64,000 nucleotides of DNA from Pseudomonas fluorescens (lineage in GTDB: Bacteria > Pseudomonadota > Gammaproteobacteria > Pseudomonadales > Pseudomonadaceae), in assembly GCF_002837185.1 (NCBI RefSeq), contig NZ_KZ477991.1, forward strand, positions 62,001 through 126,000, written 5' to 3'. This document shows positions 22,920 to 33,400 of this stretch, piece after piece. The notes under the pieces were generated by a model. That model was not told the DNA's origin. It saw only the letters and a list, made by a program, of their open reading frames with translations, and searched no databases. The translations under genes were made by a program, and so were the position numbers. Position 1 is the first letter of the stretch. The number at the start of each line of letters is the position of its first letter.

Positions 22920-23900
22920 ATGGCATTGGTAGGTAGACGCGATGGCCGCAATTTCGGCTACGGCAGGCAATTGAGCTACGCAGGGCCGCAGGCATTGAAA
23001 GACATGTTCGGCGGTGGCCACTACGGCACGGTCAAGGCGCATTCTGATCGGTGGCAGGCATTTGTGAAGTGGTGCCGATCCGAACAGGGGCCCGGTATCA
23101 ATGATGCGCGGCAGGTTGATCGGAAGGTATTGGCCAACTATGCGGCGTATCTCCATGACCTGGTTGGGCGCGGTGGCCTCGCCACCAGCACTGCGCAAAA
23201 TCGGCTATCCAGCGTTAACAGGACCATGGCGGCGCTTCGCGGTGATCAGTGCGTGAAATTGCCAAGTCCGAGCAAGGCGTTGGGTATGCAGCGCACCGGG
23301 GTTCGACACTCGGTGCCGCAGGGCCAGGACCACGAACAGGTTAAGCAGATCGTCGATGCGCTTTGCAGCCATCATCAGTTACGGGCCGCCGCGATCGTTC
23401 TGTTGGCACGAGCCACTGGCATGCGTTTGCGTGAGGCTATCTTGGCTGACCTGCCACGGCTGAGCCGTGAGGCTAACGGCCAAGGCAGGATTAACATTCA
23501 GGATGGCACCAAAGGCGGCCGCGCCGGCGCCTCGGCACCCCGTTGGATTACGGTGAATGACCATATTCTTGGTGCGCTTAGGTTTGCACGGCAGGTGTCG
23601 CCTGTGGGTAGCAGCAACCTGATTGCGCCACACGAAAGCTACCTGAATCTTGTACAAAAAATCATCCGCCCTGCGCGGGCCATCCTGCATGCGCACAACC
23701 TGAAAGGCTTCCATGAGCTACGAGCGGCGTACGCGTGTGAGCGCTATGAGCAAATTACTCAACACCGGGCGCCTATCAACGGCGGCCAATGTTGCCGGGT
23801 AGATAGGCAACTTGATCGTGAGGCCTGGAGGCAAATCAGCTATGAGCTGGGGCACGGGCGGATCGACGTGGTCGCCGCGTACATTGGAGGGTGGTCTTGA
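22920..23900 (+). CDS. Second integrase-like tyrosine recombinase
   Basis: A 326-residue protein starting MALVGRRDGRNFGYGRQLSY, with AGGTGA before the ATG. It resembles the integrase-domain proteins (Phage_int_SAM_2 plus Integrase_1 type) seen in proteobacterial islands. The N-terminal half is a SAM-like DNA-binding region (HSDRWQAFVKWCRSEQGPGI). The catalytic half shows RATGMRLREAIL (Arg), HELRAAYACERY with His264 and Arg267, ELGHGR with His311, and Tyr320 in VAAYIGGWS. The Tyr is only 6 residues from the C-terminus. Its stop overlaps the start of the next small ORF. It may serve a separate, nested mobile unit. Confidence 0.8.
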   Translation: MALVGRRDGRNFGYGRQLSYAGPQALKDMFGGGHYGTVKAHSDRWQAFVKWCRSEQGPGINDARQVDRKVLANYAAYLHDLVGRGGLATSTAQNRLSSVNRTMAALRGDQCVKLPSPSKALGMQRTGVRHSVPQGQDHEQVKQIVDALCSHHQLRAAAIVLLARATGMRLREAILADLPRLSREANGQGRINIQDGTKGGRAGASAPRWITVNDHILGALRFARQVSPVGSSNLIAPHESYLNLVQKIIRPARAILHAHNLKGFHELRAAYACERYEQITQHRAPINGGQCCRVDRQLDREAWRQISYELGHGRIDVVAAYIGGWS

Positions 23901-24184
23901 GTAAGCCATTCGATATGGAGCTGTTTTTGGCTGGCGTGCTGACCGGCTCGCACGCAACCCGGCAACGCCATGTGCGACAGGCGAAAATCATCCAGACTGA
24001 AATTGCAGAGCGCTGGCAGCGAAAAACGCCTTGGGCTTGGCAGAGAAAGCATGTGGTTTGGTTCCTTGAACATCGCCTAGATCGACGCAACGGCGCGACG
24101 CGGTATTACTATTTGCTGACCGTGCGGCTGATCGTTCGTCGTTTAGAAAAATCATGGACTTTGCCTCCCAGAGAGAGGATCTGA
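23897..24184 (+). CDS. Small basic protein coupled to the second integrase
   Basis: A 95-residue basic protein starting at a TTG at 23897, seven bases after GGAGG, with the integrase stop codon overlapping its start (TTGA). An in-frame GTG at 23891 is an alternative start. Trp and Arg are frequent (RWQRKTPWAWQRKHVVWFLE) and the rest is predicted helical. Tight coupling and basic charge suggest a DNA-binding accessory or directionality factor for the upstream recombinase. I do not recognise the family, so this is inference. Confidence 0.65.
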   Translation: MSKPFDMELFLAGVLTGSHATRQRHVRQAKIIQTEIAERWQRKTPWAWQRKHVVWFLEHRLDRRNGATRYYYLLTVRLIVRRLEKSWTLPPRERI

Positions 24185-24403
24185 TTTTGATAGTCACGAC
24201 CGACTACAGACGATCCAAACCGGTCAGTCATTACAGGAAGTAATCCGCCATTAGCAGTCCTTCATGTCAGCCTATGATTGCTCGCAAGCAGCCAGCTCTG
24301 TTAAAGCGAATCCATCTATACAGTCTTAGTGGCATTGGGCTACCCTCATCGAGTTTATGGATTCCACGTTTTACCCCTTGCCGTAGGGAAACGGACATGA
24401 TCG

Positions 24404-26214
24404 ATGAGCTTCAAGCCAGCAAATCCTGCAACTTCTATCGCCGAAAAGCTCCGATCACAATGGGCGCAATCACGGCGTTGTTCCGGGCGATCAGATGTGC
24501 TCACACATCTCCCTCGAACAACCTATTCTCTTTCATACGGCAGGCCCACGGGGCATCAATCTGGTCTGCTCTATGCTTTCAATTCGACAAGACACCAGCT
24601 TTCCTACCTGACGCTGACGACGTGATCGACCGAGTAACCGGATATTTGCTGATCGTCGAGCACCGTGATTACGTCGCCATTTTCAAATCCCAGATCGACG
24701 TCCCCGCAGATTTCACCAAGCGGCACCTGCAGCGCATCAGCTCCCAAGATGTTGACCGTGGACTCACTAGCAAGGATTCAGTATTTGCCCGGGTTCGGCT
24801 GCGCCATATGACGTTGTCCCGCTTTGCATTGCGCAGCAAGACACTTGAGGGCGAGAACCTCCAGAATAACGTGGGCATGGCCTCCTCGGCTCGATTTGCC
24901 CCGCTGGGTTACAGCTTCACAGAGGCGGACGAGCACTTCTCAACAACACCGCGAACCGGCCGGATTTCACTTCGAGCGGATCGTGCTGGCTACCTGGAAC
25001 TGGTGGACTATGCCTGCAGTATCATTGACCGCCTGCACCCTCGACCTGGAAGGCCATCGTCCTCCCCTTTTCTGGCAGCTTTCGCGCGACCGCTGGAGCT
25101 ATCGGATCTGACGGCTAGCCCTACCCAATTTGCGGTTGATACCGCCATCCTCGGACAGGCCATCTTTGACGACAAAGTTATTCGTTTGGTCAAGCGGGAC
25201 GGAGGTGGCTATCGAGAGCTGCCAAAAGTTGAAGTCGATCCGATACTCGCAGAGCTGACAGACGTCTTGGGAGTTGCCAAAAACGCCGCCGGCAAACTGC
25301 TCGTGTCCCAGCTTGCAACAGGCGCCGAAGTGGGCGAACTCGCGATCAACAAAACGCGAATCGCCTTGAAACGCCTCACGCTACCTCTGCTCGCCAATGT
25401 CTATGTCGAGGACACACAGTTCGCTCTAGGAGCGGACGAAGGTCGCGTTCTGCTTAAGCAGTTCATCGACAAAGAAGACACGTACATTGTCCTATTCGAC
25501 CAGCCTCGCTTTGCCTATCTGGACGGCAACCTTTACCAGGACGACTCCTTGGTGAACGGTGGCAATCAGTTCCTGGGCTACCTCTTCGGCAATGCAGAGC
25601 TGGCTAATGTCACGGACGAGAAAGGTGCCTTTACCGCTGTCCATCATACGTTCGATCTTGACTCCACGTTCGGCGCAGTACTATCGACGGTCGCGCCCGA
25701 AGACGATGTTATGGTCTGCGATGATCTTGGTGACGAATGGGCTGATTTCATTGGCTTCCGAACGGATCCAGCCTCTCCAAGAATCACCTTCTACCATGCC
25801 AAGCACGGGGAGTTGACTCTCGGCGCGAGCGCGTTCCACGTTTCTGTCAGCCAGGCTATCAAAAACCTGGGCAATCTCAATTTGCCCGCACCGGCCATGA
25901 CCAAGAAATTCGCGCGATGGAATCGGCTTTATACCAACAACAGGGTAAAAACAGGCATTCATCGCACATGCCGAGGCACAACCGCAGATTCTCGAACTGC
26001 AGTGGAGTTTTGCAGGAATGCCCCTCACACCTTCAAACGGGTGGCCATCGTGACCTCATCCCTGAGCAAGGGCGCGGTTGAGAAAGCGTTTCAGGACATC
26101 GCAGCGGGCCACACTGCAAGCCCCTACTTCGTCCAGCTCTATTGGTTATTGTCGTCTTTCTTTGCTGCCTGTGCGGAGGTTGGAGCTTTCGGCTGCGTAA
26201 TATGTCAGGAATGA
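24404..26214 (+). pseudogene. Frameshifted uncharacterised island gene, possible nuclease-like C-terminus
   Basis: From about 24598 to the stop at 26214 one frame encodes a protein-like sequence, but upstream the plausible coding frame changes twice. MSFKPANPATSIAEKLRSQW (from 24404) connects by one base to NHGVVPGDQMCSHISLEQPI, which connects by one base at a TTT near 24600 to LPDADDVIDRVTGYLLIVEH. Removing one base near 24467 and one near 24600 would give a single protein of about 600 residues. The C-terminal third has CDDLGDEWADFIGF followed by RITFYHAKHGELTLGASAFH, reminiscent of a D...(E/H)xK nuclease core, then a hydrophobic YFVQLYWLLSSFFAACAEVG. The family is unknown to me. It lies upstream of the R-M operon. 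The shifts may be real or sequencing errors. Confidence 0.55.
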
Positions 26215-26254
26215 CGCTGTGACTGTTACCGCTGACCGAAAACTGACCCAGTAA

Positions 26255-26647
26255 AGGCTGGTTGCCGACAAGGGCTATAACGCAGAGGCATTTCGTCAGC
26301 ACTCTGACCGTTATCGAATGCAGCCAGTCATCCCGCTGCGCAAGATGATACGTAAGCCAAAGCCCGCGGCACCCCGCCGGCTCAACAAGCCCCAATACAC
26401 GAGACGAGACATCATTGAGCGGATGTTCTGCTGGCTGAAAGACAACCACCTGATTGGTAACCGCTACGACAACCTCGCGGACAGCTTTTCTGCGATGCTC
26501 TCGCTGGACTGTTCGCTGCGGTGTTTACGACAGCTGGTTTCGTACAGAGTCCAGACCTCACCGAATGTTCGTATTCATGGGTCTCCTTTAATGGATTTGA
26601 CAAGTAAAAAACACCACGGTGGCCGAGTCTGTAACGCTCATGGATAA
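26255..26647 (+). pseudogene. IS5-family transposase C-terminal remnant
   Basis: The frame reads LVADKGYNAEAFRQHSDRYR, MQPVIPLRKM and YTRRDIIERMFCWLKDNHLI, then GNRYDNLADSFSAML. These are the last part of the DDE catalytic domain of IS5/IS427-type transposases, including the final Glu motif region (RRDIIERMF). There is no N-terminal half, and the last 15 or so codons are non-homologous, so the IS is truncated at both ends. I saw no terminal inverted repeats. Confidence 0.8.
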
Positions 26648-26714
26648 TGGTGGGTTTCCGGCCGTTCAGCTACACGTCGCGCCCCTTTGACACCAGGACA
26701 ATAGCCCCTTCCCC

Positions 26715-29105
26715 ATGAACCATTACGCACATACCAAACTTGTCTCATTCATTTGGTCTATCGCGGATGACTGCCTTCGCGACGTTTACGTCCGGGGCAA
26801 ATACCGTGACGTCATCCTGCCGATGGTTGTTCTGCGTCGCCTCGATACTCTCCTCGAGCCCACCAAGGCCGAAGTCCTGGAGGAGGTCCGCTTTCAGAAA
26901 GGCGAAATGAAGGCGACTGAGCTGGACGATGCACCGCTAAAGGCGGCCTCTGGCTACGTATTCTTCAACACGAGCAAATGGACACTGAAGCTGCTGCATG
27001 CAACCGCCACTAACAACCAACAGATACTGCTGGCCAACGTGGAAGACTACTTGAACGGGTTCAGCGACAACGTCAAAGAGATCATCTCGCGCTTCAAGCT
27101 ACTGGAGCAGATGCGGCACATGGCAAACAAGCAGGTCTTACTGGACGTGCTAGAAAAGTTTATCTCGCCCTACATCAACCTCACGCCACATCAGGTCGAA
27201 GACCCTGACGGTAACACCCTGCCAGCCCTCAGCAACCTCGGCATGGGCTATGTCTTCGAAGAGCTGATCCGCAAGTTCAATGAAGATAACAACGAGGAGG
27301 CGGGCGAGCACTTTACTCCGCGTGAAGTGATCCACCTTATGACCCACTTGGTCTTCGACCCGATCAAGGATCGGCTGCCCCCCGTTATGACCATCTATGA
27401 CCCCGCCTGTGGTAGCGGCGGCATGCTAACGGAGTCGCAGAACTACGTCATTGACCCCGATGGTTTGATCAAAGCTACCGGCGACGTCTATCTGTACGGT
27501 AAGGAAATCAACGACGAGACCTATGCCATCTGCAAATCCGACATGATGATTAAGGGCAACAACCCCGAAAACATCAAGGTCGGCTCCACCCTGTCCACCG
27601 ATGAGTTCGCCGCCCAGCGCTTTGATTTCATGTTATCCAACCCGCCCTACGGCAAAAGCTGGAACAGTGAACTCAAATACATCAAGGACGGCAACGACGT
27701 CATCGACCCGCGCTTCAAGGTCGAGCTGAATAATTACTGGGGCACCAGGGAAACCAAAGACGCAACCCCCCGCTCCAATGACGGCCAACTGCTATTCCTG
27801 ATGGATATGGTGGGCAAGATGAAGTCCACCAAGGACAGTTCCATAGGCTCGCGTATCGCCTCGGTCCACAACGGCTCCAGCCTGTTTGCAGGCGATGCTG
27901 GCAGCGGCGAGTCCAACATCCGCCGCCACATCATCGAAAACGACCTGCTCGACACCATCATCCAGTTGCCGAACAACTTGTTCTACAACACCGGCATCAC
28001 CACCTATATCTGGCTGCTGACCAACGCCAAGCCCGCAGCACGACAGGGCAAGGTGCAACTGATCGACGCCAACCCGCTATTTCGTAAGCTACGCAAAAAC
28101 CTTGGTGACAAGAACTGCGAATTCGCTCCTGAACATGTCGAAGAAATCACAAGCGCCTATCTTGCTTTCCAATCGGTCGAACGGAAGCTGGATGCCAACG
28201 GCGACCCCACCGGCATTGCCGTGCAGATCTACGACAACACCGATTTCGGCTATCACAAGGTCACTATCGAGCGCCCCGACCGCCGCCGCGCCCAGTTCAG
28301 CGCTGAACGGCTTGCTCCCCTGCGCTTCGATAAATCCCTGCGCGAACCGATGGAGTATCTGTGGGAAGCACACGGTGAGGCGGTCTATGAGCCGGGCTTC
28401 CTGAATGCGCATGCTAAGCCGGTCATGGAGTGGTGCGAAGAGCAGGGCATCACCCTGAACGCCAAGGCCCGCGCCAAGTTAATTGATACCGCCAACTGGA
28501 AGCGTCTGCGCGAATTGCTCGATCACGGACACCAGTTGATGCAGGCCATCGGTACGGATGAAACTGCCGACTACAACGAGTTTTGTGATCGCATTAGCAA
28601 GGTGCTGAAGACCCGAAAGATCAAGCTGTCAGCGACCGAGAAGAACGCCATCTTGAATGCGGTGAGCTGGTATGCCGAGGACGCAGAAAAGGTGATAGAC
28701 AAATCTCTTCGCTTTACCGACCTGGAGCTCGCATCGGTAGCTGCGCAGCTAGGCTGCGACGTATCAGCGCTAGGCGATTTTGGCTTTTATGCACAGGCCG
28801 ATGGCACCTGGCTGACCTACGCCTCAAACACCGACCTCCGCGACAGCGAGTCTGTGCCGCTGAAGGACAGCATTCACGGCTACTTCCTGGCCGAGGTGAG
28901 GCCCTATGTCGAAGAGGCCTGGATCAACCTCGACTCGGTCAAAATCGGATACGAGATCAGCTTCAACAAATACTTCCACTATCACAAGCCGCTGCGGAGT
29001 TTGGGCGAAGTTACGGCGGATATTCTGACGCTGGAGCAGCAGGCTGACGGACTGATCTCGGATATTTTGGGTGTCCCGATGGCGGCGTTGTCGGAGGTGG
29101 GATGA
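26715..29105 (+). CDS. hsdM: Type I restriction-modification methyltransferase subunit
   Basis: HsdM is the N6-adenine methyltransferase subunit of the type I R-M complex. The 796-residue product has an HsdM N-terminal helical domain (VYVRGKYRDVILPMVVLRRL). The SAM-binding motif I is DPACGSGGM (residues 229-237) and the catalytic motif IV is NPPYG (309-313). A long C-terminal extension of about 250 residues makes it larger than the 500-residue E. coli type. The hsdM stop overlaps the hsdS start (ATGATG at 29102), so translation is coupled. No strong ribosome-binding site is visible before the ATG. Confidence 0.95.
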   Translation: MNHYAHTKLVSFIWSIADDCLRDVYVRGKYRDVILPMVVLRRLDTLLEPTKAEVLEEVRFQKGEMKATELDDAPLKAASGYVFFNTSKWTLKLLHATATNNQQILLANVEDYLNGFSDNVKEIISRFKLLEQMRHMANKQVLLDVLEKFISPYINLTPHQVEDPDGNTLPALSNLGMGYVFEELIRKFNEDNNEEAGEHFTPREVIHLMTHLVFDPIKDRLPPVMTIYDPACGSGGMLTESQNYVIDPDGLIKATGDVYLYGKEINDETYAICKSDMMIKGNNPENIKVGSTLSTDEFAAQRFDFMLSNPPYGKSWNSELKYIKDGNDVIDPRFKVELNNYWGTRETKDATPRSNDGQLLFLMDMVGKMKSTKDSSIGSRIASVHNGSSLFAGDAGSGESNIRRHIIENDLLDTIIQLPNNLFYNTGITTYIWLLTNAKPAARQGKVQLIDANPLFRKLRKNLGDKNCEFAPEHVEEITSAYLAFQSVERKLDANGDPTGIAVQIYDNTDFGYHKVTIERPDRRRAQFSAERLAPLRFDKSLREPMEYLWEAHGEAVYEPGFLNAHAKPVMEWCEEQGITLNAKARAKLIDTANWKRLRELLDHGHQLMQAIGTDETADYNEFCDRISKVLKTRKIKLSATEKNAILNAVSWYAEDAEKVIDKSLRFTDLELASVAAQLGCDVSALGDFGFYAQADGTWLTYASNTDLRDSESVPLKDSIHGYFLAEVRPYVEEAWINLDSVKIGYEISFNKYFHYHKPLRSLGEVTADILTLEQQADGLISDILGVPMAALSEVG

Positions 29106-30394
29106 TGGATAGGTTTGGGTTCGAGCAGTACGAAAGCTACGCAGAAAGCAATGTTAGATGGATTGGTAAATTACCATCGCATTGGAAAGTTGAGCGAAGC
29201 AAATGGCTTTTTTCTGACCGCAAAGAGCGCGCAAGACGGGGCGAGCCACAACTTGCAGCTACTCAAAAATACGGCGTGATTCCTCAATCGCAATTCATGG
29301 AGATTGAGGGACGCCGAGTGACCCAAGTCTTTCTTGATTTTGACATTCTAAAACATGTTGAATCTGGCGACTTCGTGATGAGCATGCGTAGCTTCCAGGG
29401 CGGAATTGAGTACTCTGAACACACGGGGTGCGTTAGTTCAGCATATGTCGCTTTGCGACCTGGACCGCGCGTAGAGCCAGCCTTTTTTCGCTATCTACTT
29501 AAAAGCACCAGATATATTGAGGCCCTACAAAGCACATCCAATCTAGTGCGTGATGGGCAGGCGCTTCGCTTTGACAACTTCTCGGCGGTCGACCTATTCA
29601 TCGTTCCCATTGAGGAGCAGCGTTCGATCGCGACATTCTTGGACGAGAAGTGCGCCAAGATCGATGTAGCTGTGAAGATCAAGGAAGACCAGATCACGCT
29701 GCTACGCGAGCGGCGTCAGATCATCATTCAGGAAGCCGTAACCCGCGGCCTGAATTCCGCCACTCCATTGAAAGACAGCGGCATCGACTGGATTGGCCAA
29801 ATCCCAGCGCATTGGGAGGTGCGGCGCAGCAAGTTTGTCTTCACGCAACGCAAAGAGTTGGCGCGAAAGGATGACATTCAGCTTTCTGCCACCCAATCCT
29901 ATGGGGTTATTCCTCAAGAGAAGTTTGAGGAGCTAGTTGGTCGCAGGGTCGTGAAAATCCAGACGAACCTCGAAAAACGCAAGCACGTAGAGTTGGACGA
30001 CTTCGTGATCAGCATGCGCAGCTTCCAAGGCGGCCTGGAGCGAGCTTGGGCGGCGGGCTGCATCAGGTCCTCCTACATTATTTTGCGACCGCACGAGGAG
30101 ATTTGCCCGACCTTCTTCGGCTACCTTTTCAAAAGCCCTCGATATATTAAAGCCCTGCAAACAACTGCAAGCTTCATTCGCGACGGGCAAGACTTGACCT
30201 TCGAAAATTTCGCGATGGTCGACCTTTTCCTTCCACCCATCAATGAACAGCGTGAGATTGCGGACGAAATCAAAAGAAAATGCGAGAAGGTTGAGAATGG
30301 TATTGCCATCAAAGAACGCCAGATCGCCGCGCTCAAGGAATACAAAGCCAGCCTAATCAACGCGGCCGTCACCGGCAAGATCAAGGTTATTTAA
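29102..30394 (+). CDS. hsdS: Type I restriction specificity subunit with duplicated halves
   Basis: HsdS gives sequence specificity to the HsdM/HsdR complex through two target-recognition domains. In this 430-residue protein residues 20-210 align without gaps to 230-420 at a constant offset of 210. Examples: WIGKLPSHWKV/WIGQIPAHWEV, FVMSMRSFQGG/FVISMRSFQGG, YLLKSTRYI/YLFKSPRYI, DGQALRFDNF/DGQDLTFENF. By hand count about half the positions are identical. The repeat includes both TRD and spacer helix. This points to a recent internal duplication and to two similar half-sites in the recognition sequence. The start could be either of two adjacent ATGs. Confidence 0.93.
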   Translation: MMDRFGFEQYESYAESNVRWIGKLPSHWKVERSKWLFSDRKERARRGEPQLAATQKYGVIPQSQFMEIEGRRVTQVFLDFDILKHVESGDFVMSMRSFQGGIEYSEHTGCVSSAYVALRPGPRVEPAFFRYLLKSTRYIEALQSTSNLVRDGQALRFDNFSAVDLFIVPIEEQRSIATFLDEKCAKIDVAVKIKEDQITLLRERRQIIIQEAVTRGLNSATPLKDSGIDWIGQIPAHWEVRRSKFVFTQRKELARKDDIQLSATQSYGVIPQEKFEELVGRRVVKIQTNLEKRKHVELDDFVISMRSFQGGLERAWAAGCIRSSYIILRPHEEICPTFFGYLFKSPRYIKALQTTASFIRDGQDLTFENFAMVDLFLPPINEQREIADEIKRKCEKVENGIAIKERQIAALKEYKASLINAAVTGKIKVI

Positions 30395-30404
30395 GGGATA
30401 GTAT

Positions 30405-33400
30405 ATGGTCAGCAATACTAGGGAAGTTGCACTCGAGCAGGCGATTCAGAAATATCTGACCGGCTGGACGACCGAAGAGCTGGCAGGCAAGCCCGTGCCG
30501 GTTGGCGGCGGCCCCTATAGCATCGGCCTGCCCGGTGACTTCAACGCCCAGTATGCGCTCGACACTGCCATGTTCTGGCAGTTTTTGGAGTCGACACAGG
30601 GCAAGGAGCTGGCCAAGCTGCAATCGCGCAACCCATCAGATTGGCAAGCTAAGATCCTTGAGCGCTTTGATCGGATGATCAAAAGGCACGGCCTGCTGCA
30701 TCTGCTGAAAAAGGGTCTATCGGTCGATGACGCGTTCTTCTCACTGATGTACCCCGCTCCGCTGGCCAGCTCTGCCCCCCGCATCCACGAAAACTTCGCT
30801 GCCAATATTTGGAGCATCACTCGACAGGTCCGCTATTCGCAGAGTAACCCTCTGGAAGAAATCGACATGGTGCTGTTCCTGAACGGCATACCCTTGGTCA
30901 CGGTCGAGTTAAAGAACGCCTGGACTGGGCAAACTGCCCGCTTTCATGGCCAGAAGCAGTACCACGAAAAACGCGACGCCACCCAGCCTCTGCTGCAATT
31001 TGGCCGCGCACTTGTGCATATGGCGGTGGACACCGACGAGGTGTTCATGACCACCAAGCTTACCGGGGCCTCGACTTTCTTTCTGCCGTTCAACAAGGGC
31101 CACAACAATGGCGAGGGCAACCCGCCGAACCCCAGCGGCCACAAGACCGCCTATCTGTGGGAAGAGGTGTTCCTGCCCGCCAGCCTTGCGGGCATCATCC
31201 AGCATTTCGTTCTGCTGGAGGGCAAAGCCACCGATCCGCTGGCGAAGAAATCGCTGATCTTCCCGCGCTATCAGCAGTTGGACGTGGTGCGCCGCTTGCT
31301 GGACCACGCGTCCACCAACGGTGTCGGCCACAGCTATCTGATCCAGCATTCGGCGGGATCAGGCAAATCGAACTCGATCACCTGGGCGGCCTATCAGCTG
31401 ATCGACGCGTACCCCAATAGCGTCGGCCTCCCTGGCGCCAAGGGCCTAGACCAGCCCTTGTTTGACTCGGTTATTGTGGTGACGGACCGGCGCTTGCTCG
31501 ATAAGCAGCTGCGCGACAACATCAAGGACTTCTCTGAGGTCAAGAACATCGTCGCCCCAGCGCTGCGTTCAGCCGACCTAAAATCCGCGCTGGAGAACGG
31601 CAAGAAGATCATCATCACGACAATTCAGAAGTTCCCCTTCATCATTGATGGCATTGCGGACCTAAGCGAAAAACGATTCGCCGTGATCATCGACGAGGCG
31701 CACAGCGGTCAAAGCGGCCAGGCCCATGACACCATGAACCGCGCGATGGGTGCCGGGGACACCGACCTGGACGAGGATGATCCGCAAGACCGAATCCTGG
31801 CGGCGATGCAGTCCCGCAAAATGCGCGGTAACGCGTCCTATCTGGCCTTTACCGCAACGCCTAAGGCGACCACGCTTGAGAAGTTTGGCGAACAGCAATC
31901 CGACAGGAGCTTCAAGCCATTCCATCTTTACAGCATGAAGCAGGCCATTGAAGAGGGTTTCATCCTCAATGTGCTGGCTAACTACACGACCTATAAAAGC
32001 TATTACGAAATCCAGAAGTCCGTGGAGGGAAACCCGCTTTTTGACACCCAGAAGGCTCAGAAGAAGCTGCGGGCCTATGTCGAACGCAGCCAGCACACGA
32101 TCAACACCAAGGCCGAGATTATGCTGGACCATTTCATCCCACAGGTCGTGAATGCCAAGAAGCTTCGCGGCAAGGCCAAGGGGATGATCATTACCCAGAA
32201 TATCGAATCCGCAATCCGTTATTACAAGGCTGTAAACAAGCTGCTCGACGCACAAGGAACCCCGTTTAAGGCGTTGATCGCTTTTTCGGGAGAGAAGACC
32301 GTCGATGGGTTGAAGCACACCGAAGCCGAAATGAACGGCTTTCCTGAAAGTGAGACGCGGGAAAAGTTCGACACTGACGACTATCGGCTGCTGATCGTGG
32401 CCAACAAGTATCTGACCGGGTTTGACCAGCCCAAGCTGGCTGCGATGTATGTGGACAAGAAGCTGCAGTTCGTCCTAGCCGTCCAAGCCCTGTCTCGCCT
32501 GAACCGTTCGGCCCCAAAGTTGGGCAAGCGAACGGAAGATCTGTTCATCCTCGACTTCTTCAACAGCGTCGATGACATCAAGACGGCCTTCGATCCCTTC
32601 TACACCGTGACAACGCTGTCCGAGGCGACCGACGTCAACGTGTTGCACGAGCTGAAGGACGCACTGGACCAAGTTGGAGTATACGAGTGGCAGGAGGTCG
32701 AAGACTTCGTCACACGTTATTTTGCCGGTGAAGATGCCCAGGCCCTCAGCCCGATCATCGATGTTGCAGCCAATCGCTTCAACACTGAGTTGGAGTTGCT
32801 GGACCCCGAGAAGATCGACTTCAAGATCAAGGCCAAGCAGTTCGTGAAGATCTACGGTCAGATGGCGTCGATCATCCCGTTTGAAGTGCTGGTGTGGGAA
32901 AAGCTGTTCTGGCTGCTGAAGTTTCTGATCCCCAAGCTCATGATCGAAGATCCCAATCAGGATATGCTCGACGAACTGCTTGAGGCCGTTGACCTGTCAT
33001 CGTATGGCTTGGAGCGCACGAAGCTGAACCAGGAAATCGGCCTCGACGATTCCGACACGGAACTGACGCCGCAAAACCCGAACCCACGCGGCAACCGCGA
33101 CGGCGATCCGGAAACTGATCCGCTGGATGAAATCATTCGCAGCTTCAACGAGCGGTGGTTTCATGGCTGGAGCGCGACGCCTGAGGAGCAACGTGTCAAG
33201 TTCGTCAACATCGTCAACAGCATCCGCGCACACCCGGACTACACAGCCAAGTACGAGGACAATGCTGACCCTTACAATCGCGGCCTCGCATTGGAAAAGA
33301 TGCTCCAGGACGTGATGCTGAAAAGGCGAAAGGACGAGCTGGAGCTCTATAAGCTGTTTGCCTCTGATCCGGCGTTCAAAGCGGCATGGAGCCAGAACAT

